DNA from: Castanea sativa
Lineage: Eukaryota > Streptophyta > Magnoliopsida > Fagales > Fagaceae
Direction of reading: 5' to 3'
Length of the DNA stretch: 64,000 nt
NCBI RefSeq assembly: GCF_040712315.1
Contig: NC_134019.1
Coordinates: 32,942,373 to 33,006,372, forward strand
Below the pieces are notes generated by a model. It did not search any database, had not been told where the DNA came from, and saw only the letters and a program-made list of their open reading frames with translations. Position numbers and translations under genes: made by a program. Position 1 is the first letter of the stretch; every line of letters begins with the position of its first letter. This document shows, in pieces, positions 47,776 to 59,943 of the stretch.

Positions 47776-48036
47776 GTGAAGGGGGATGAACAAACTGCTT
47801 CCTCAGCCCAAGATTTTTTAGAGATCTATCAAGATATCTCCCAAAAGCAAGACGAGAGCCCCTACTTCAAAAAAGCTCTTCATATAGCAAAAGATATCTT
47901 GAGTAAAAAAATATACGAGAAGGAAAAGGGCTTGGATTCTTATGTATTCGAGGAAGAGGAATCAAACGGATCCCTCATTTTAAAAAGGATGATATGGATT
48001 TTTCCCCGTTTGAAATATGAAATGGAGCTAAGTTAG
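47776..48036 (+). CDS. unrecognised short reading frame in Helitron B
   Basis: An 86-codon frame beginning near a non-ATG codon (first true ATG 47786 is in another frame) encodes a charged peptide with AQDFLEIYQDISQKQDESP and KKALHIAKDILSKKIYEKEK. The composition is helix-like and not low-complexity. I do not recognise a family. It could be a captured exon or gag-like remnant, or chance. It has no upstream promoter signal I can defend. Confidence 0.25.
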   Translation: MKGDEQTASSAQDFLEIYQDISQKQDESPYFKKALHIAKDILSKKIYEKEKGLDSYVFEEEESNGSLILKRMIWIFPRLKYEMELS

Positions 48037-49648
48037 GTCAAAGATTGACCTTAAAGAATGGTTAACTTAAACCTATTCTTCAATTATAAAATTGTAGCAT
48101 TATTAGATACTATGATTTTTCTTAGTGCAGAAAGCCCCGATTAAATAAAGAAATAAATAAATAAATAATTTTAATTCATTAATATCTTGGTCTAATGATA
48201 AAAAATAATCATTATAAAGTAAATATTATATATTCCAATCATGTTGTATATAAATAGTTAATTAATAAAAATGTAACAGCAACATAATTTGTTATATTTG
48301 CTAATAATCTTAAATCAAGTGGGTAACTAAACAACTTTTTTCAGTTTATTTTTTTATTTATTTTTATTTTCTATTTTATGTTGGACTATAACATTACAAA
48401 TCAAGTAATAACTCCACCATTTTTTTCGTAGTTATATTTTAAGTTAGACCATGACATGGTTACATAGTAGTTAATTTGGTTTGCCACGTTGCATTGTAAA
48501 AAGCTAGATTTCTTATTTTCTTTCATTTCATTTTTTTTTCACTTTGAACATAAACTAACAAGGTTATACTGACTTATACATGACAAGAATTATATCATAT
48601 CAATTAATAATTCATGTCACATTGAACAGTAACCCCACAAGTCTTTGATAATTTTTTTTTCCAAACTTTAAACTATGATAAGAGTCAAATTTGATGGGAG
48701 GTTTCACCATATCACATGATAATAACTCGTATTTATTGTCTTTTTCATTTTTTTTTTCACTTTAAGCATATAATAATAAGATCACACATAAACATCCATG
48801 ACTAATCATAATGACCAGATATATACTAATTAAAATTGAATACATAATATGTTGAGTGATTTAAATGAATCACATTTCTTGTCACTCTTTAATTATTTAC
48901 CAATATTTGAATATAAATTTGAAGAAAGTAGTAACTCAATTCTAAATCTATCTTTATAGTTGTTTCTGGATTCATGGTTCAATAATTAATAATTTTGATC
49001 AATTTTCTTCTCTATCTTATGACTTTTTCCCTTCCTTCTAAGAAAATTCAATTCCTTTATGTTTTACATTGATTTTTGTTTTTGTTGATTTATTGAATTG
49101 GTTTGTGTTATATTCTTGGGATCCGAATTATTGCCCACTTTCTAATTATGTGAATCGTTAGGGGACTAAAACACCAATTCAATGAACCTAGTTAACCACT
49201 AAAATTAACTGTAAAGTATATTAATATTAATGAATAGAAACAATGAAATTTATTAAGAACCAACTACAATACAAAATTCTATACGAATTGAACCATTTCA
49301 CAATCAAATTAATGTATAATCATTTCAAAATTCTTAAACACGTGATTATTATGTATTGTTATTTAATATCATATTATGAACCTTAAAAAATGATTTTATT
49401 ATAAATAGTAGATGAAATATTTAACACTATTTCAAACAAAACAACAATATGAAAACTTTAAAAAACCTTCCTAATGACATATTTTGTTTGAAATCTTTTT
49501 GAAAGTGGGCAAAGATTCAACAACACTCTTAGGAAAAATCAAGATAAGGTAAAAAAATTATTTCTTCAATTTGTGTCTACTTATTCATTTCCCTCTATAT
49601 AAATAATTCAGTCTATTAATTTAATTTTTTCCTTTGTCTTAATTAGTT
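48037..49648. other. AT-rich interior of Helitron B
   Basis: No frame, motif or repeat boundary recognised. Confidence 0.4.
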
Positions 49649-50092
49649 GCAAACGCTTCAAGAAATTAACAGAAAACAAATTAGCCCTCCAACAAATTGA
49701 GTTGACTTCGTATCTCAATCATCCAGCTCTACTACATGACAAAGAAAAATGCTTAATATTTTCATGTGATGAAGCAGAAAATCCATATGCGCTACTGAAA
49801 GTGGGAAGTTACCAATATTTTTTGAATGAAGAAGTCGTTGCAGGAAAAAAAAATTGAAAAAACTCTTCCATGTGGCAATTTTATTGCACCATATATTTAT
49901 GGAATCATGCTACTTTGTGAGTCAAATAATGAAGGTATTGATAACCTTTTGGAAATTTTAGATGATGAACATGGGAAGCATTGGCTTGTCAAATGTCGAA
50001 AAATACTTCGACTACTTACTACAAGAACTGACGTGTATAAAATTCCAAACTTTCAAGCATGCCACAAAATTGGAATTGGACATTGGAACTGA
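49649..50092 (+). pseudogene. captured exon-like fragment of unknown protein in Helitron B
   Basis: After TTGTCTTAATTAG (a fair splice acceptor ending about 49647) an open frame reads CKRFKKLTENKLALQQIELT, then KCLIFSCDEAENPYALLKVG and YFLNEEVVAG. The frame is then lost in an A-run near 49843-49852. The next frame continues EKTLPCGNFIAPYIYGIMLL, NNEGIDNLLEILDDEHGKHW and QACHKIGIGHWN to TGA at 50092. The two frames have coherent, non-repetitive composition, so a one-base indel in the A-run probably broke a real exon of about 145 residues. No domain is recognised. Confidence 0.45.
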
Positions 50093-51102
50093 GGTGAACC
50101 TTATCCTTACGGTTATGAAGAATTTGTAGTGACATGCAAAAGATGCAATATTTTGTTCCATTGTTAATTGTTTGTTAAGTTTTGCAAAAGTTTTAAAATT
50201 ATGATTTCTTTAATGGTTTGCCAAAATTAATGATTATCGATTGTGAAAAATTCAAAGTGTAATCAATCTTATCCTTGTGATTATCAAAAATTTGTAGTTA
50301 AATGCAATATATATTTTTAATTTTTTGTCTAATTCTATCCTCTTTGTGATAAACCCAAAAAGACAAAAAAAAAAAAAAAATGACCAATACTATCACTACA
50401 ATTAACCATTTCCCATGTGGTTATCAATAGTATTTAAATTATATATATAGGAATTATACTATGCATTTTAATGTGTATTTTTCAGTATATCCATGCAATT
50501 GTAAAAAAAATTACATAATGCAAAGTTTTGTTAATCAAAATTTTCTGGTTAATAATATAAATTTATACTTAACTAAGCCTTTAAACATGAATAAATCTAA
50601 TTAATAATATCCTTACAACATTTTTTAAAGACTTAACAAAATATAAGAATGACTATTTATCAATAGTATTTACATTATATATATAAGAATTATACTATGC
50701 ATCTTAATGCATATTTTTTAAGTTTATCTATGCAATTGTAAAAAAATTACATAATGCTAAGTTTTGTAAATGAAATTTAATAATATGAATTTAGACTTAA
50801 TTAAGCCTTTTAAACATGAATAAACTCATGATCAATAAATAAATAAAAAACAAAACCAATAGTATCACTTAAATAATAAAATGCAATATTTTTTTTTCAT
50901 TGTATTATTAAATGATATCTATTCCAGTTTAATATTTAAACATGAATTTAGACTTAACTGAGCCTTTTAAACATGAATAAACTCATGATTAATAAATAAA
51001 TAAAACAAAACCAATAGTATCACTTAAATAATAAAATGCAATTTTTTTCATTGTTTTATTAAATATATTCATTCCCGTGCGGTAGCACGTATTACATACT
51101 AG

Positions 51103-52602
51103 TTTATATTAAAAGAAGAAGTTGGATAGAACTTTGTTATATGTTCATTATCGAATCTGTTAATTGTAGTTTCTCAACCAAAAAAAAATCTCTTAATTGT
51201 AAAATTTTTATCATAAAATGTACTATCTTTCTCCATTTCAAAGCAAATGGAGGAGATGATCCTTTTCCCAGCTTTTTAACTCGAACGATTAACAAGCTTT
51301 CTTCTAAAAGTGTAGTTGCAGCTCAGTATGATTTGAAGCTCAATGCGATAGAAGAAGTTCAAAGTTCTTTGAAGCTCAAAAATATTTATGCCGGTCAATG
51401 GGATTTAAAACTATTTTTAAATACAACATAAATTATAGATACATTTTTATCTGCAGCTAATTGGTGCAGATTTTCAACCCACCATGAAAAAGAATAAGCG
51501 AGCAATCAAATATGTCAAGGAATGCTGTCATGTAAAATAGTTGCCACAAGGCCCCACAACCCAGTGACCACTTCAAAGTTTCAAACTATCTAATGTTTTT
51601 TCCCATTCTTAAACTGACCGAAATGGACTTTATTCATTGTAAATTGGACTTTAGTACAATGAGATAAACTTAAGCTATCCTAAAACAATGAGATAAGAGA
51701 TAAGATAACGCCTATAGTAGAACAATGCTTTTAAAATATCGACACGGAGGATATTTATTCCAAAACAATACCCATCAACTAATACTCAATTAAATTAGTA
51801 CAGATACAGCTAAACCACCTAGCCTATCGCTGCTTTATACAAACATAGAGTTCAAATTGGATTTAAAATAGGGAAATAAGTGTTGCACACAGACCATTTT
51901 ATACAATTTTACAGAGTCCAAAAAACAACTGAAAATATAGAATGGGTAAATGTAATACTTTTTTTCTAGCATTCTGATCAAACACACTTAATTTTTTGGT
52001 CATTTCAGTCAGAACATCAATTTTTCTAACCTGATTTTCTGCCGTGTATTTCTATCTCAAAAAATTCAAAATGTATGTGAGAGAATATTTGCTGAAAAAA
52101 TCTAAGATGATGACAGATAGTGAATATTAAAATTTAAACTAATAAAAAGTAGAACTTTTTTTTTGAGGGAATAAAAAGTAATTTTAATCATTTCCATTAT
52201 TTTAAAATTTTAATACATGAATGAATGTAAGTGAATAAGGTGGTGTCCAATACAGAACTTTACTTCAAACGAGAGGTATACAAATGTGATATTGAGATAA
52301 ACTATCAAAACATATTAACACTTGCATTCGGATACCCCAGATATGATAAATTTGGGTTTATTCAGATATCAAGTTTTATGAAATTACTACGCTGATGCAC
52401 CAGCATCAAGCAATAACTTCAACTTCTAGCCATATAAGACCAGTTTATTAATGCATATTAACCAGTTATTATTTACAGAATTGCTTGTCCTTGAGAGGAG
52501 TCACATTATGCTTCCAAAGTCTCAACTCTTGTGTACAACATATATATTACTCTACAAGAAGCTGAATGTTATTGCTTGTCAGTTGCCAATAGAAAATACA
52601 GC
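51103..52602. other. spacer between Helitron B and the dioxygenase gene
   Basis: It includes a possible exon at about 51245-51431 (KANGGDDPFPSFLTRTINKL, then VVAAQYDLKLNAIEEVQSSL) that I cannot assign. The rest is AT-rich; 52300-52602 is probably the 3' UTR of the minus-strand dioxygenase. Confidence 0.4.
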
Positions 52603-55520
52603 TTACTTTGATATCTTAAAATGACTAATTTGGACGTTTTCAACACTGAGTTTCTGGAAATTACTCCGTTTTCTGTGAGTTATAAATTTGCCCCAGCTGT
52701 ATGCCCTATATTTAGCAGGGTTTTGCTCACTTGTCAGCTCCTCCAAGGGCTCAACCATGGTGTAGGATGATGCGTGTAAGAAAAATGCAATGGAGAACCT
52801 TTCCCTCTCTGAGTTCACCACCACCCTATGCTCCACACTTTCATACTCGTCATTGGTCCAAACCTGCATAATTTTCCTTCTCTGAGTGAAACTGGTCTAT
52901 AATAATAGCCCCCAAATACATACCAATTCCAATATAGGGATGGTATTAATTTAATTGGACTAGTAATTATATCAATATGCCTTGTATATATGCATAGATA
53001 GAAAAGTAGACAAAATTATTATACATATTCTTTGCTTTAGGAATTGTTCAGAGTGTAGATGCACACTTATGTCAAATACGATAACGTTATCAACTTATAC
53101 TCTTTCAATTTTCCAAGGAAGAACTTTGCTTGTAAATGGTTCTTCATGCACCCAGTAATTGGTATTTGACAGCAAACATGTTGTACTTAGAATCTTAATT
53201 TGATAAATTGAAAATGGTACCTGAGTAGTGTCACCAATGTTGATGATATAAGCATCTGGGGTGGATTTGACTCGAACCCACTCTCCATCTGTTTTCCGCT
53301 TCACTTCCAATCCTCCAACATCATCTTCGTTAAGGATGGTCAATACCCCACTATCCTGGTGTCTACCAAGGCCTAGAGCTAAGTGAGGGGCAGGGCAAGG
53401 ATTATAGTGATTGAGTCGGATGTAGCTGGTTTGATCTTTGAAGAAGCCATGGAACCTATCTGCTGGCAAGCCTAGGCTCAGAGCAATAAGTTCCATCAAC
53501 TTGTAAGCTAGCTTTACCATCTCCTGAGTATATTCTTGGCATACCTCCCTGGTTAGTTGTCAAGGTATTCCATCAGTTCACATAGGTTTCATCTTTGAAT
53601 TTGTCCTTGAACCAGACTTCAAATTTGTTTTTCACTCTAAAAGAAGAAACAATTTTTGCAGAAACTTCTCCTATTTGTTAGTCCTATTTATTGTATGATT
53701 TAAACAACAACCCATAACTCAACCAGCACTCATATGGCTTGCCAAATAATCTCAATTCCTGCCAAGTATACCATGATAAATGGCAAATTGGCAACTGAAC
53801 CTAAAGCAGGGGTTGTCCCCAAATTTTGGAAAGCATAAGGGAAAGAAAAGAAATGAAAACAAAAAGGAAATTGCTACAGGTACCAAAAATATGCACCGAA
53901 TTCTTCAAAACTTATTGCTTTTGTATTGCAGTGCCAGGCCTGGGGTGAATGCTTGTGAGATGGGTGTGAAAAATCCAGTGCATTTTTTCGGTGCCTATGG
54001 CACTACTCAAACAAAAGGCAAGGAAAGGCCACAGTGCTTATTGCTTAAGGTGTTTCAACTTTCAAGTTTTAAATCAATAGTATAAGAGTTAACCTTAGAT
54101 AACTAGCTATCAACACGCACGCACCGTCCACTCTCTTGAGGTAAATATCTAAGTGTGTGCTGCAATTTTACAAGGACGCTATACACTATAGTCCTAAAAT
54201 AATGGAACGTTAAGCATATATTCTACTTGATTCTCCCTATTTACAAGGTTTCTCATCCATGAACAATACATCAAATTAAATGTTGCATGTTGAAAGAAGG
54301 TATGAAAAAAAAAAAAAAAAGAAGTAGAGTAAGCAAGGTTAATATCCAGAGTTCGCAAAAATGAAGTCAGTCCGTCAGTGGAGCCTGCTAGCATTGGACT
54401 GTAATCAGATATCCTGTAAAGAATGCATGTACTGTGTTTTTTGGAGAGAAGTGCTCCAACCAAATTAATAAAAGAGCATTTTCCATCGTATTATTACTCA
54501 TAATAAATTTGATATGGTGCTAGCCGAGCATATACTTATCCAACCAACAAACAATGAGTTTGGAACTAACGTACTAAGTATGAATCATGCTAATGACTTT
54601 TAGGCCAAATGTTATTATCTTGTGTTTTGAACAAAGAATTCCAGAATTCAAATTCCTCCATTCTCATTTAAAATGTATTAAAAAAAAAAATCTACATATC
54701 AAATTTCATGGATATATCAATTTAATTTTACAAACTAGCTATATGTTAGTTGAGCTTATGAAATTTGTTGCTTTTGACTGGTTAATTTCTCTATACTGCC
54801 AAACAGAGTAATTATTCAGTATTTGAACACCCCAAAAGAAGAAAAAGGTAAAATTAAGGCACTCCAAACTCTGATTGTAATTCTCAGTCTTCCTCACCTT
54901 CCTCTTCTCATCCATTCCATAATAATTAGTAGATTTTTATCAGTCTCCATATAATTATTTTTCCTCTTTCTTCTTTTTGGTTGTTACTAAAAAAAGAATT
55001 ATAGACCATAATTTACAAAATCAGATTTTCATAGAACATAAATCATATTAAATTACCTTAACTCAGGTGGGTACTGAGGCCACTGGTTTTTCCACTCCGT
55101 GACTTCTTCATCATCAGGCTCAGGCGAGGCTGGGACAGTAACGGGATCATTTATGGTAAAATCAAACACCTCCCTCCAATCCTTAACATTCTTAGTATGT
55201 TCATTGTCATAGTGACCATACACCTTTTTCTCACTCTTCCTCACCTTACTCTTCTCTTCCGCACTCAGCGCAGAGAATTTTCTCGATGCACTAAAAATCT
55301 TCTCGCGCTTCTCTAAAGGCACCCCATGGTTGATCACCTGGAAGAACCCCCACTCCTTGCATGCACTGCCTATCTCTTTGACAAGGCCTTCAATGGCAGA
55401 AACATTGTCAGGGGAGTGTATAGGAGAAAGATCGATTAATGGAATGCCTTGGCCTTCAATGTAGGAGATTTTTGGCCTGTGTTCAGGTTCTTGGATGAAA
55501 GCTGGGTCAACCTCTCCCAT
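52603..55520 (-). CDS. 2-oxoglutarate/Fe(II)-dependent dioxygenase (DOXC-type), three exons, intact
   Basis: This is a soluble non-heme iron oxygenase that would hydroxylate or desaturate a small molecule using 2-oxoglutarate and O2. On the minus strand the exons are 55520-55057, 53548-53221 and 52863-52603 (464+328+261 = 1053 nt, 350 aa), with GT-AG introns of 1508 and 357 bp. The start ATG at 55518-55520 gives MGEVDPAFIQEPEHRPK; an upstream in-frame ATG at 55542-55544 adds eight residues and is less likely. The N-terminal DIOX_N domain has IPLIDLSP and EWGFFQVINHGVP. The 2OG-FeII domain has iron ligands H218, D220 (GRHQDSG) and H276 (VEHRV), and R286-F-S288 for 2OG. GDTTQVW replaces the more usual GDIIQVW. 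It resembles the Arabidopsis At3g19000/At3g19010 group, which includes flavonol-related enzymes; the substrate is unknown. It is the only intact host gene in the window. Confidence 0.87.
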
Positions 55521-56170
55521 GATTGGTGATTTTTGTTTGTGCAAAGAGATGGTTTTCCTTTGTTCTTCTTAGAGAGAGATTGAGTTTGATGTACATTGAA
55601 CTTGGACGTGATTTCGTTAGTGCGAAGAGACGGTTCCCTTCATTACAGATGGAAATGTTGTGACTAGGGACAAACCAAGCGTTCGTAGACACGAAGGCAG
55701 CGACAAAAATAGCCACCTAGAATGTATATCCTATTATCATGAATGTAAATTACATTCACGGTCATTGATTCTCGTACATACTCTTTTGTAAATCATTCCC
55801 ACCTACTACTCATTTTATGATTTAAATATTAACAACTTTGTAACTTAACAGATATTTCTTGATATTTTTAATCTATACTCATTCATAATTTAAATATCCA
55901 TTTTCATTTTGTTACTATCAAATTAAAAAAAAAATGAACAACATTATGCTTAAATTAGGGATGATACTATTTGATGTGACTTCTAAATATGATAGGAAGT
56001 TAGCAAGTTAAAGTGTTCAAGATTAACAGGTTTGTGTTATATCTAGATCGACATGAATTGATTCGTTTAATAAACTAATCAATTCGAATTTGACATGCAA
56101 AGTCTATTTGAACCCAATTTATTTAACTGAAGGTCAATTTTACCAATACCCTTCAAAATTTATGTTTGTA
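55521..56170. other. dioxygenase leader and promoter region, then spacer
   Basis: 55521-55740 on the minus strand should contain the 5' UTR and core promoter of the dioxygenase gene; I see no clean TATA box. 55740-56170 is AT-rich with no gene. Confidence 0.4.
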
Positions 56171-56485
56171 ATTTATATATATAATAATAGGTAAAGCAGA
56201 GAGAAAATCTAATTAAGTTTCAAATTGAAAATTAATTAGAGTCTAATTTTGCACCATGTGTCTCATTTAATCTAAATTTTAGAATTTTGTGCCAAGTGAG
56301 TTAATTTAGTGTAGAAATAAAATTTCAATTAGAGTTCAATTTTGCGCCATGTGTCCCACCTTATCTAAAATTTTAAACTTTTGTGCCAAATTAGTTAATT
56401 TAGTGTAGAAAACAATGAGTCCAATATAATAAACCATAAAAAACATAATCATATAACTAAAAAAAATTCAAATTTATAAGTCATA
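56171..56485 (+). mobile_element. Helitron-like 5' end fragment
   Basis: (TA)n then AATAGGTAAAGCAGAGAGAA and two copies of TTTTGCRCCATGTGTC, as at the start of Helitron B but more diverged. No 3' end is seen before the next copy begins at 56486. Confidence 0.4.
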
Positions 56486-56530
<45 letters not shown>

Positions 56531-56905
56531 GGTGAAGTAGATAGAAGCTCCAATTGCAATTCTAAATTAGAATTCTAATCTATATTGTGTCACATGTCAA
56601 TGTAAATATGAAATTGAAGTCTAATTTTCCTCCATCTGTTGTAATTCTAATGTGCTTCTTTTTTTCTTTTTTCTTTTTTTCCCACACTCGTGTATTTTCA
56701 GGTTCACCTCTCTTTTCCATACCCACGTATTTTCAGGTTCACCTTCCTTTTCCACACCGATTCAGGCACCTTAATATACAACTCCCCTCTTCTTCAATCA
56801 ATGCTATGGAATTTCAAAAGAATCTCTCAGTATCAATGATACATGTATTTAGGTATTTCTATATCTTATATAAGAAAATGTTCTCCAGATATTCCGATTG
56901 TACTT
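56486..56905 (+). mobile_element. Helitron C, left part (split by the copia insertion)
   Basis: A|TC at 56485/56486, then (TA)n and ATAGGTGAAGTAGATAGAAG, parallel to Helitron B at 45982. Similarity continues to the copia insertion point at 56905 and resumes at 62816 (ACAATTTTCATGGTGTTGGT, as B at about 46374). Its 3' end was not found. Confidence 0.55.
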
Positions 56906-57981
56906 TGTAAGGTTGAAATTTATCAACCATTTTGTTGGCTTTGTTCCGTGCCAATTTGCTTGTAATTCAGCACTTAGAAACCCTGTATTTAGGTGGGACT
57001 CATGTAAGGGTAGTGTGTGAGAGAGTGTGAAGAAATGATCAAGATTTTGCAGCGAAGCAGGGACTCGCGGCTTGCAAGCTGCTAGATGATGCACACGAGT
57101 GAAGCGTGCAGAGAAGTTGAATAGTCACGCCAGCTGGAGCACTACAGGACAAAAAGTCCAGTCTAGCCATTTTGTTTGCTTGCGGCTTGAACTCATGACT
57201 CAGTCAAGTCGCGAGGCCAAGTCGCTAGCCAGCCCTATTTGGAAAAACCTGACTCTTCGCATTCCATTCTTACTCCAGTATAAATACCCCTTATACCCAC
57301 GAAATGTAGAGAGCTTCTAAAGAGAATTTTGAGAGAGAAACCCTAGAGAAAAACAAGATTGACTCATCCACAATATTCACATAGAGACTCTTCAAATTCC
57401 TCTACTCTCTTCCTCTCCATTGTTACATCCTTGAGAGGTACATTACCAAAACTTTTTCTCACCATACCCGTATTGTGAGAAGGCCGTTTGGTGTTTTGGG
57501 AAGCAGTTAAGAAGGAACCAATTTCACATTGGTTGATGCTATGGGCTGTAGCGGAATCTAGTAAGCTAAAGAAGAAATAGGTTCGGCGCAACCTCGTTGG
57601 AGTAGGAGCTTGGAGAGCTTAGATACACTGGGTAGATTAGGCCTGGAGAGTCTACTATTGTCCATGTATCCCAACTACATTCTTTAGTGGATTATTGACC
57701 GCTTGGAGGGCGGCGGAGAGGTTTTACGCCGAGGGCTTCAGTTTCCTCTTCGATAACACATCGTTGTGTTGTCCTTGTGTTTGCATCTCTCTTCCTTTAA
57801 TCTTTGCCATTTAATTTCTGCTATGGATACGATTTTATTTGGTTTAGATTATGTTATCAATTCTATTTTAGCTTATTTACATTTTCTGCATGCACATTGT
57901 TTGTTTGTAAGCTTGAACTGGTAATTTGTAATTTGGGGGTCTAAACGTTCAAAGGTGTTTTACTTGCTTATTGAACTTTCA
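56906..57981 (+). repeat. 5' LTR of the copia element
   Basis: 1076 bp, TGTAAGGTTG...GAACTTTCA. TATAAATA at 57279-57286 is the likely TATA box. It shares blocks with the LTR at 2446-3525. Confidence 0.88.
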
Positions 57982-57983
57982 AT

Positions 57984-57995
57984 TGGTATCAGAGC
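57984..57995 (+). other. primer-binding site TGGTATCAGAGC
   Basis: Exact complement of the 3' end of plant initiator tRNA-Met, two bases after the 5' LTR. Confidence 0.92.
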
Positions 57996-58049
57996 AGGTG
58001 CACTTGCTGTGGTTTAATTACCTAAGTGCGATCCTAGACCCCTTTTGTT

Positions 58050-58301
58050 ATGGAAAAGGCTATGCTGAATTGTGGTTTAAATGTTTGTGATAATGAATCT
58101 ATGTGTATGATTGAAGGGTGTCCCAACAATGAACTCTTAGAGTTATTAAAAACAAAGAAACATGCTAGGATGTTTGTTCACATGCTGAAATATTTTGAAA
58201 ATAATAATCACATCTTACACAATAGTCTATGTGAGTCTAACTCTTTGATCAAGAAGTATAAAAGAAGAAATAGAATATTGTGTGAGAAGGTTGATAATCT
58301 G

Positions 58302-58354
<53 letters not shown>

Positions 58355-58448
58355 CAATCTAACAAAAGCATGGAAAATGAAGATGAATCTTTGTTTGAGG
58401 GTCAAGAATACTTGTCACATGCTTTTTTATTTGTGCACACCTCATTGA
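58050..58448 (+). pseudogene. copia gag remnant with a 50-A run
   Basis: The ATG at 58050 starts MEKAMLNCGLNVCDNESMC, followed by a Leu/Asn-rich region (MLKYFENNNHILHNSLCESN). At 58303-58352 the sequence becomes 50 consecutive A. Downstream the sequence is already adjacent to the protease, so most of gag, including any zinc knuckle, is missing. The poly-A junction suggests that truncated, polyadenylated RNA was copied or that filler DNA was used in a repair. It is non-functional. Confidence 0.65.
58303..58352. repeat. A homopolymer of 50
   Basis: Uninterrupted A-run inside the copia gag remnant. Confidence 0.95.
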
Positions 58449-58461
58449 AGCTATTTAATTC

Positions 58462-59049
58462 ATGTTATGGTATCTTGATAGTAGCTACTCTCGTCATATG
58501 ACAGGGGATAAATCATTGTTTAAGTCACTCAAAAAGAAGGGGTGCATAATCATTGATGAAAAGGGGATTCAAGTCTTGGAGGGAAATAGGACTACCGATA
58601 ATTGCTATGGAGTAGTTCCTACGGCACCCATTTTGTGTAGAAGCGCACGTGTTGACATGTTGGAACTTTGGTATCACAGATTTGGGCATGCAAATTTTAA
58701 ACAAGTAGCTAAAGTATCTAAACTAGAAGCGGTTGAGGGACTTCCAAAGTTTGGAAAGGTGGAGAAGACTATTTGTGGTGCATGCCAAATGAGAAAGCAA
58801 ACAAAGGCAAGTCATCACACAGTGAATGTGATCGCTACCTCATGCTGTTTAGAACTTCTTCACGTTGACCTAATGGGGCCCACAAGAACTGAGAGTCTAG
58901 GGGGAAAGGGTACATTATGGTCATTGTTGACGATTTCTCAAGATACACTTAGGTTGAATTTCTTAGAGAAAAATCAGAAGCATGTGAAAAATTGGAAATT
59001 CTTTGCAAGAGACTACAAAACGAGAAAGGGGTTCCTATTGTCAAAATAA
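58462..59049 (+). pseudogene. copia protease end and integrase N-terminal part
   Basis: WYLDSSYSRHMTGDKSLF is the start of the protease domain; the active site reads D-S-S where D-S-G is normal. The HHCC integrase module follows (LWYHRFGHANFKQ, CGACQMRKQ), then LLHVDLMGPTRTESLGGK at the first catalytic Asp. The frame shifts near 58905-58910, and a TAG (58950-58952) replaces a Trp codon in the continuing frame. Confidence 0.8.
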
Positions 59050-59894
59050 GGAGTGATCATGGCAAGGAGTTTGAGAATGCAAAATTTGAGTATTTTTGTG
59101 AGAAAAATGGTATCAAAAAGGAATTTTCAACCCCCAAAACTCCTTATCAAAATGGGGTGGTTGAGAGGAAGAATCGGGTGATTCAAGAAATGGTAAGAGT
59201 TATGCTACTAAAGAAGCAAATTCCTCAAAAGTTTTGGGGAGAAGCCGTGAACACCTCATGTCACATTGGTAATAGAATATTCTTCCGAGTGGGAACAAAG
59301 AAGACCGCTTATGGAATTTGGAATGGAAAGAAGCCGAGAGTGAAGTACTTCCGAGTGTTTGGAAGCAAGTGCTACATTCTAAATGATCGGGAGAATCTTG
59401 GAAAATTTGATGCAAAAAAAGATGAAGGCATTTTCCTTGGGTATTCTACTACTAGCCTAGCATATAGAGTTTTCAACAAGAGAACCAAGACGGTAATGGA
59501 GTCCATAAATGTAAAAATTGATGATGCCATGACAAAGGTAGAGATGGTTAATGATGGAGAAGGACATAGCACTAATAAACCCACTGTTAAGGTCGAAGCT
59601 CTTGATATAGAAGTTGAAGAACCTACGGTGGAAAAAGAATCAACTCCCATGAATTCAAGAGTGGAAACAAGATTAATGTCAAGAACATCAAGTCCTTTCA
59701 CTCCTCCGGAAGTTCATCCTTTCATCTCCAAGAATGATGAAGTCTCCACATCAAAGAAGCCATCATCAAGAGTGCTTAAGAACCATCCGGATAGCAACAT
59801 CATTAGGTCTTTAGATGAAGGTCTTCGCCTTAGAAAAGGAAACATACTTCTGGCCAATCATGTAACATACCATTTGTTATCTTGCCCAATTTGA
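58992..59894 (+). pseudogene. copia integrase core and C-terminal part
   Basis: The core continues in frame mod 3 = 0 with IRSDHGKEFENAKFEYFCEK (second Asp) and TPYQNGVVERKNRV (catalytic Glu). Then come the conserved YFRVFGSKCYILNDRENLGK and GIFLGYSTTSLAYRVFNKRT of the copia integrase C-terminal region, and an acidic linker. The frame ends at 59894, where another shift leads to the RT. Confidence 0.83.
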
Positions 59895-59943
59895 GCCAAA
59901 AAGGGTAGAAGAAGCTCTCCAAGATGAAAATTGGGTTGAGTCA

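Larger units (their letters stand above)
45982..51102 (+). mobile_element. Helitron B, about 5.1 kb, non-autonomous
   Basis: The 5' end is TC at 45982 followed by a (TA)n run and ATAGGTGAAGCAGAGAGAAA; TTTTGTGCCATGTGTC follows, as in many plant Helitrons. The 3' end is hairpin CGTGC-GGTA-GCACG (51076-51089), then TATTACATACTAG ending at 51102 with T next. The first 800 bp is shared with a second copy starting at 56486, which supports the 5' boundary. No Rep or helicase motif is visible. The cargo includes exon-like pieces at 47776-48036 and 49649-50092 and a (GA)n at 47500-47549. Confidence 0.6.

Noticed and set aside
54194..54463. Open frame in the dioxygenase first intron
   Set aside because: It lies wholly inside a GT-AG intron confirmed by exon phase and includes a poly-A run.
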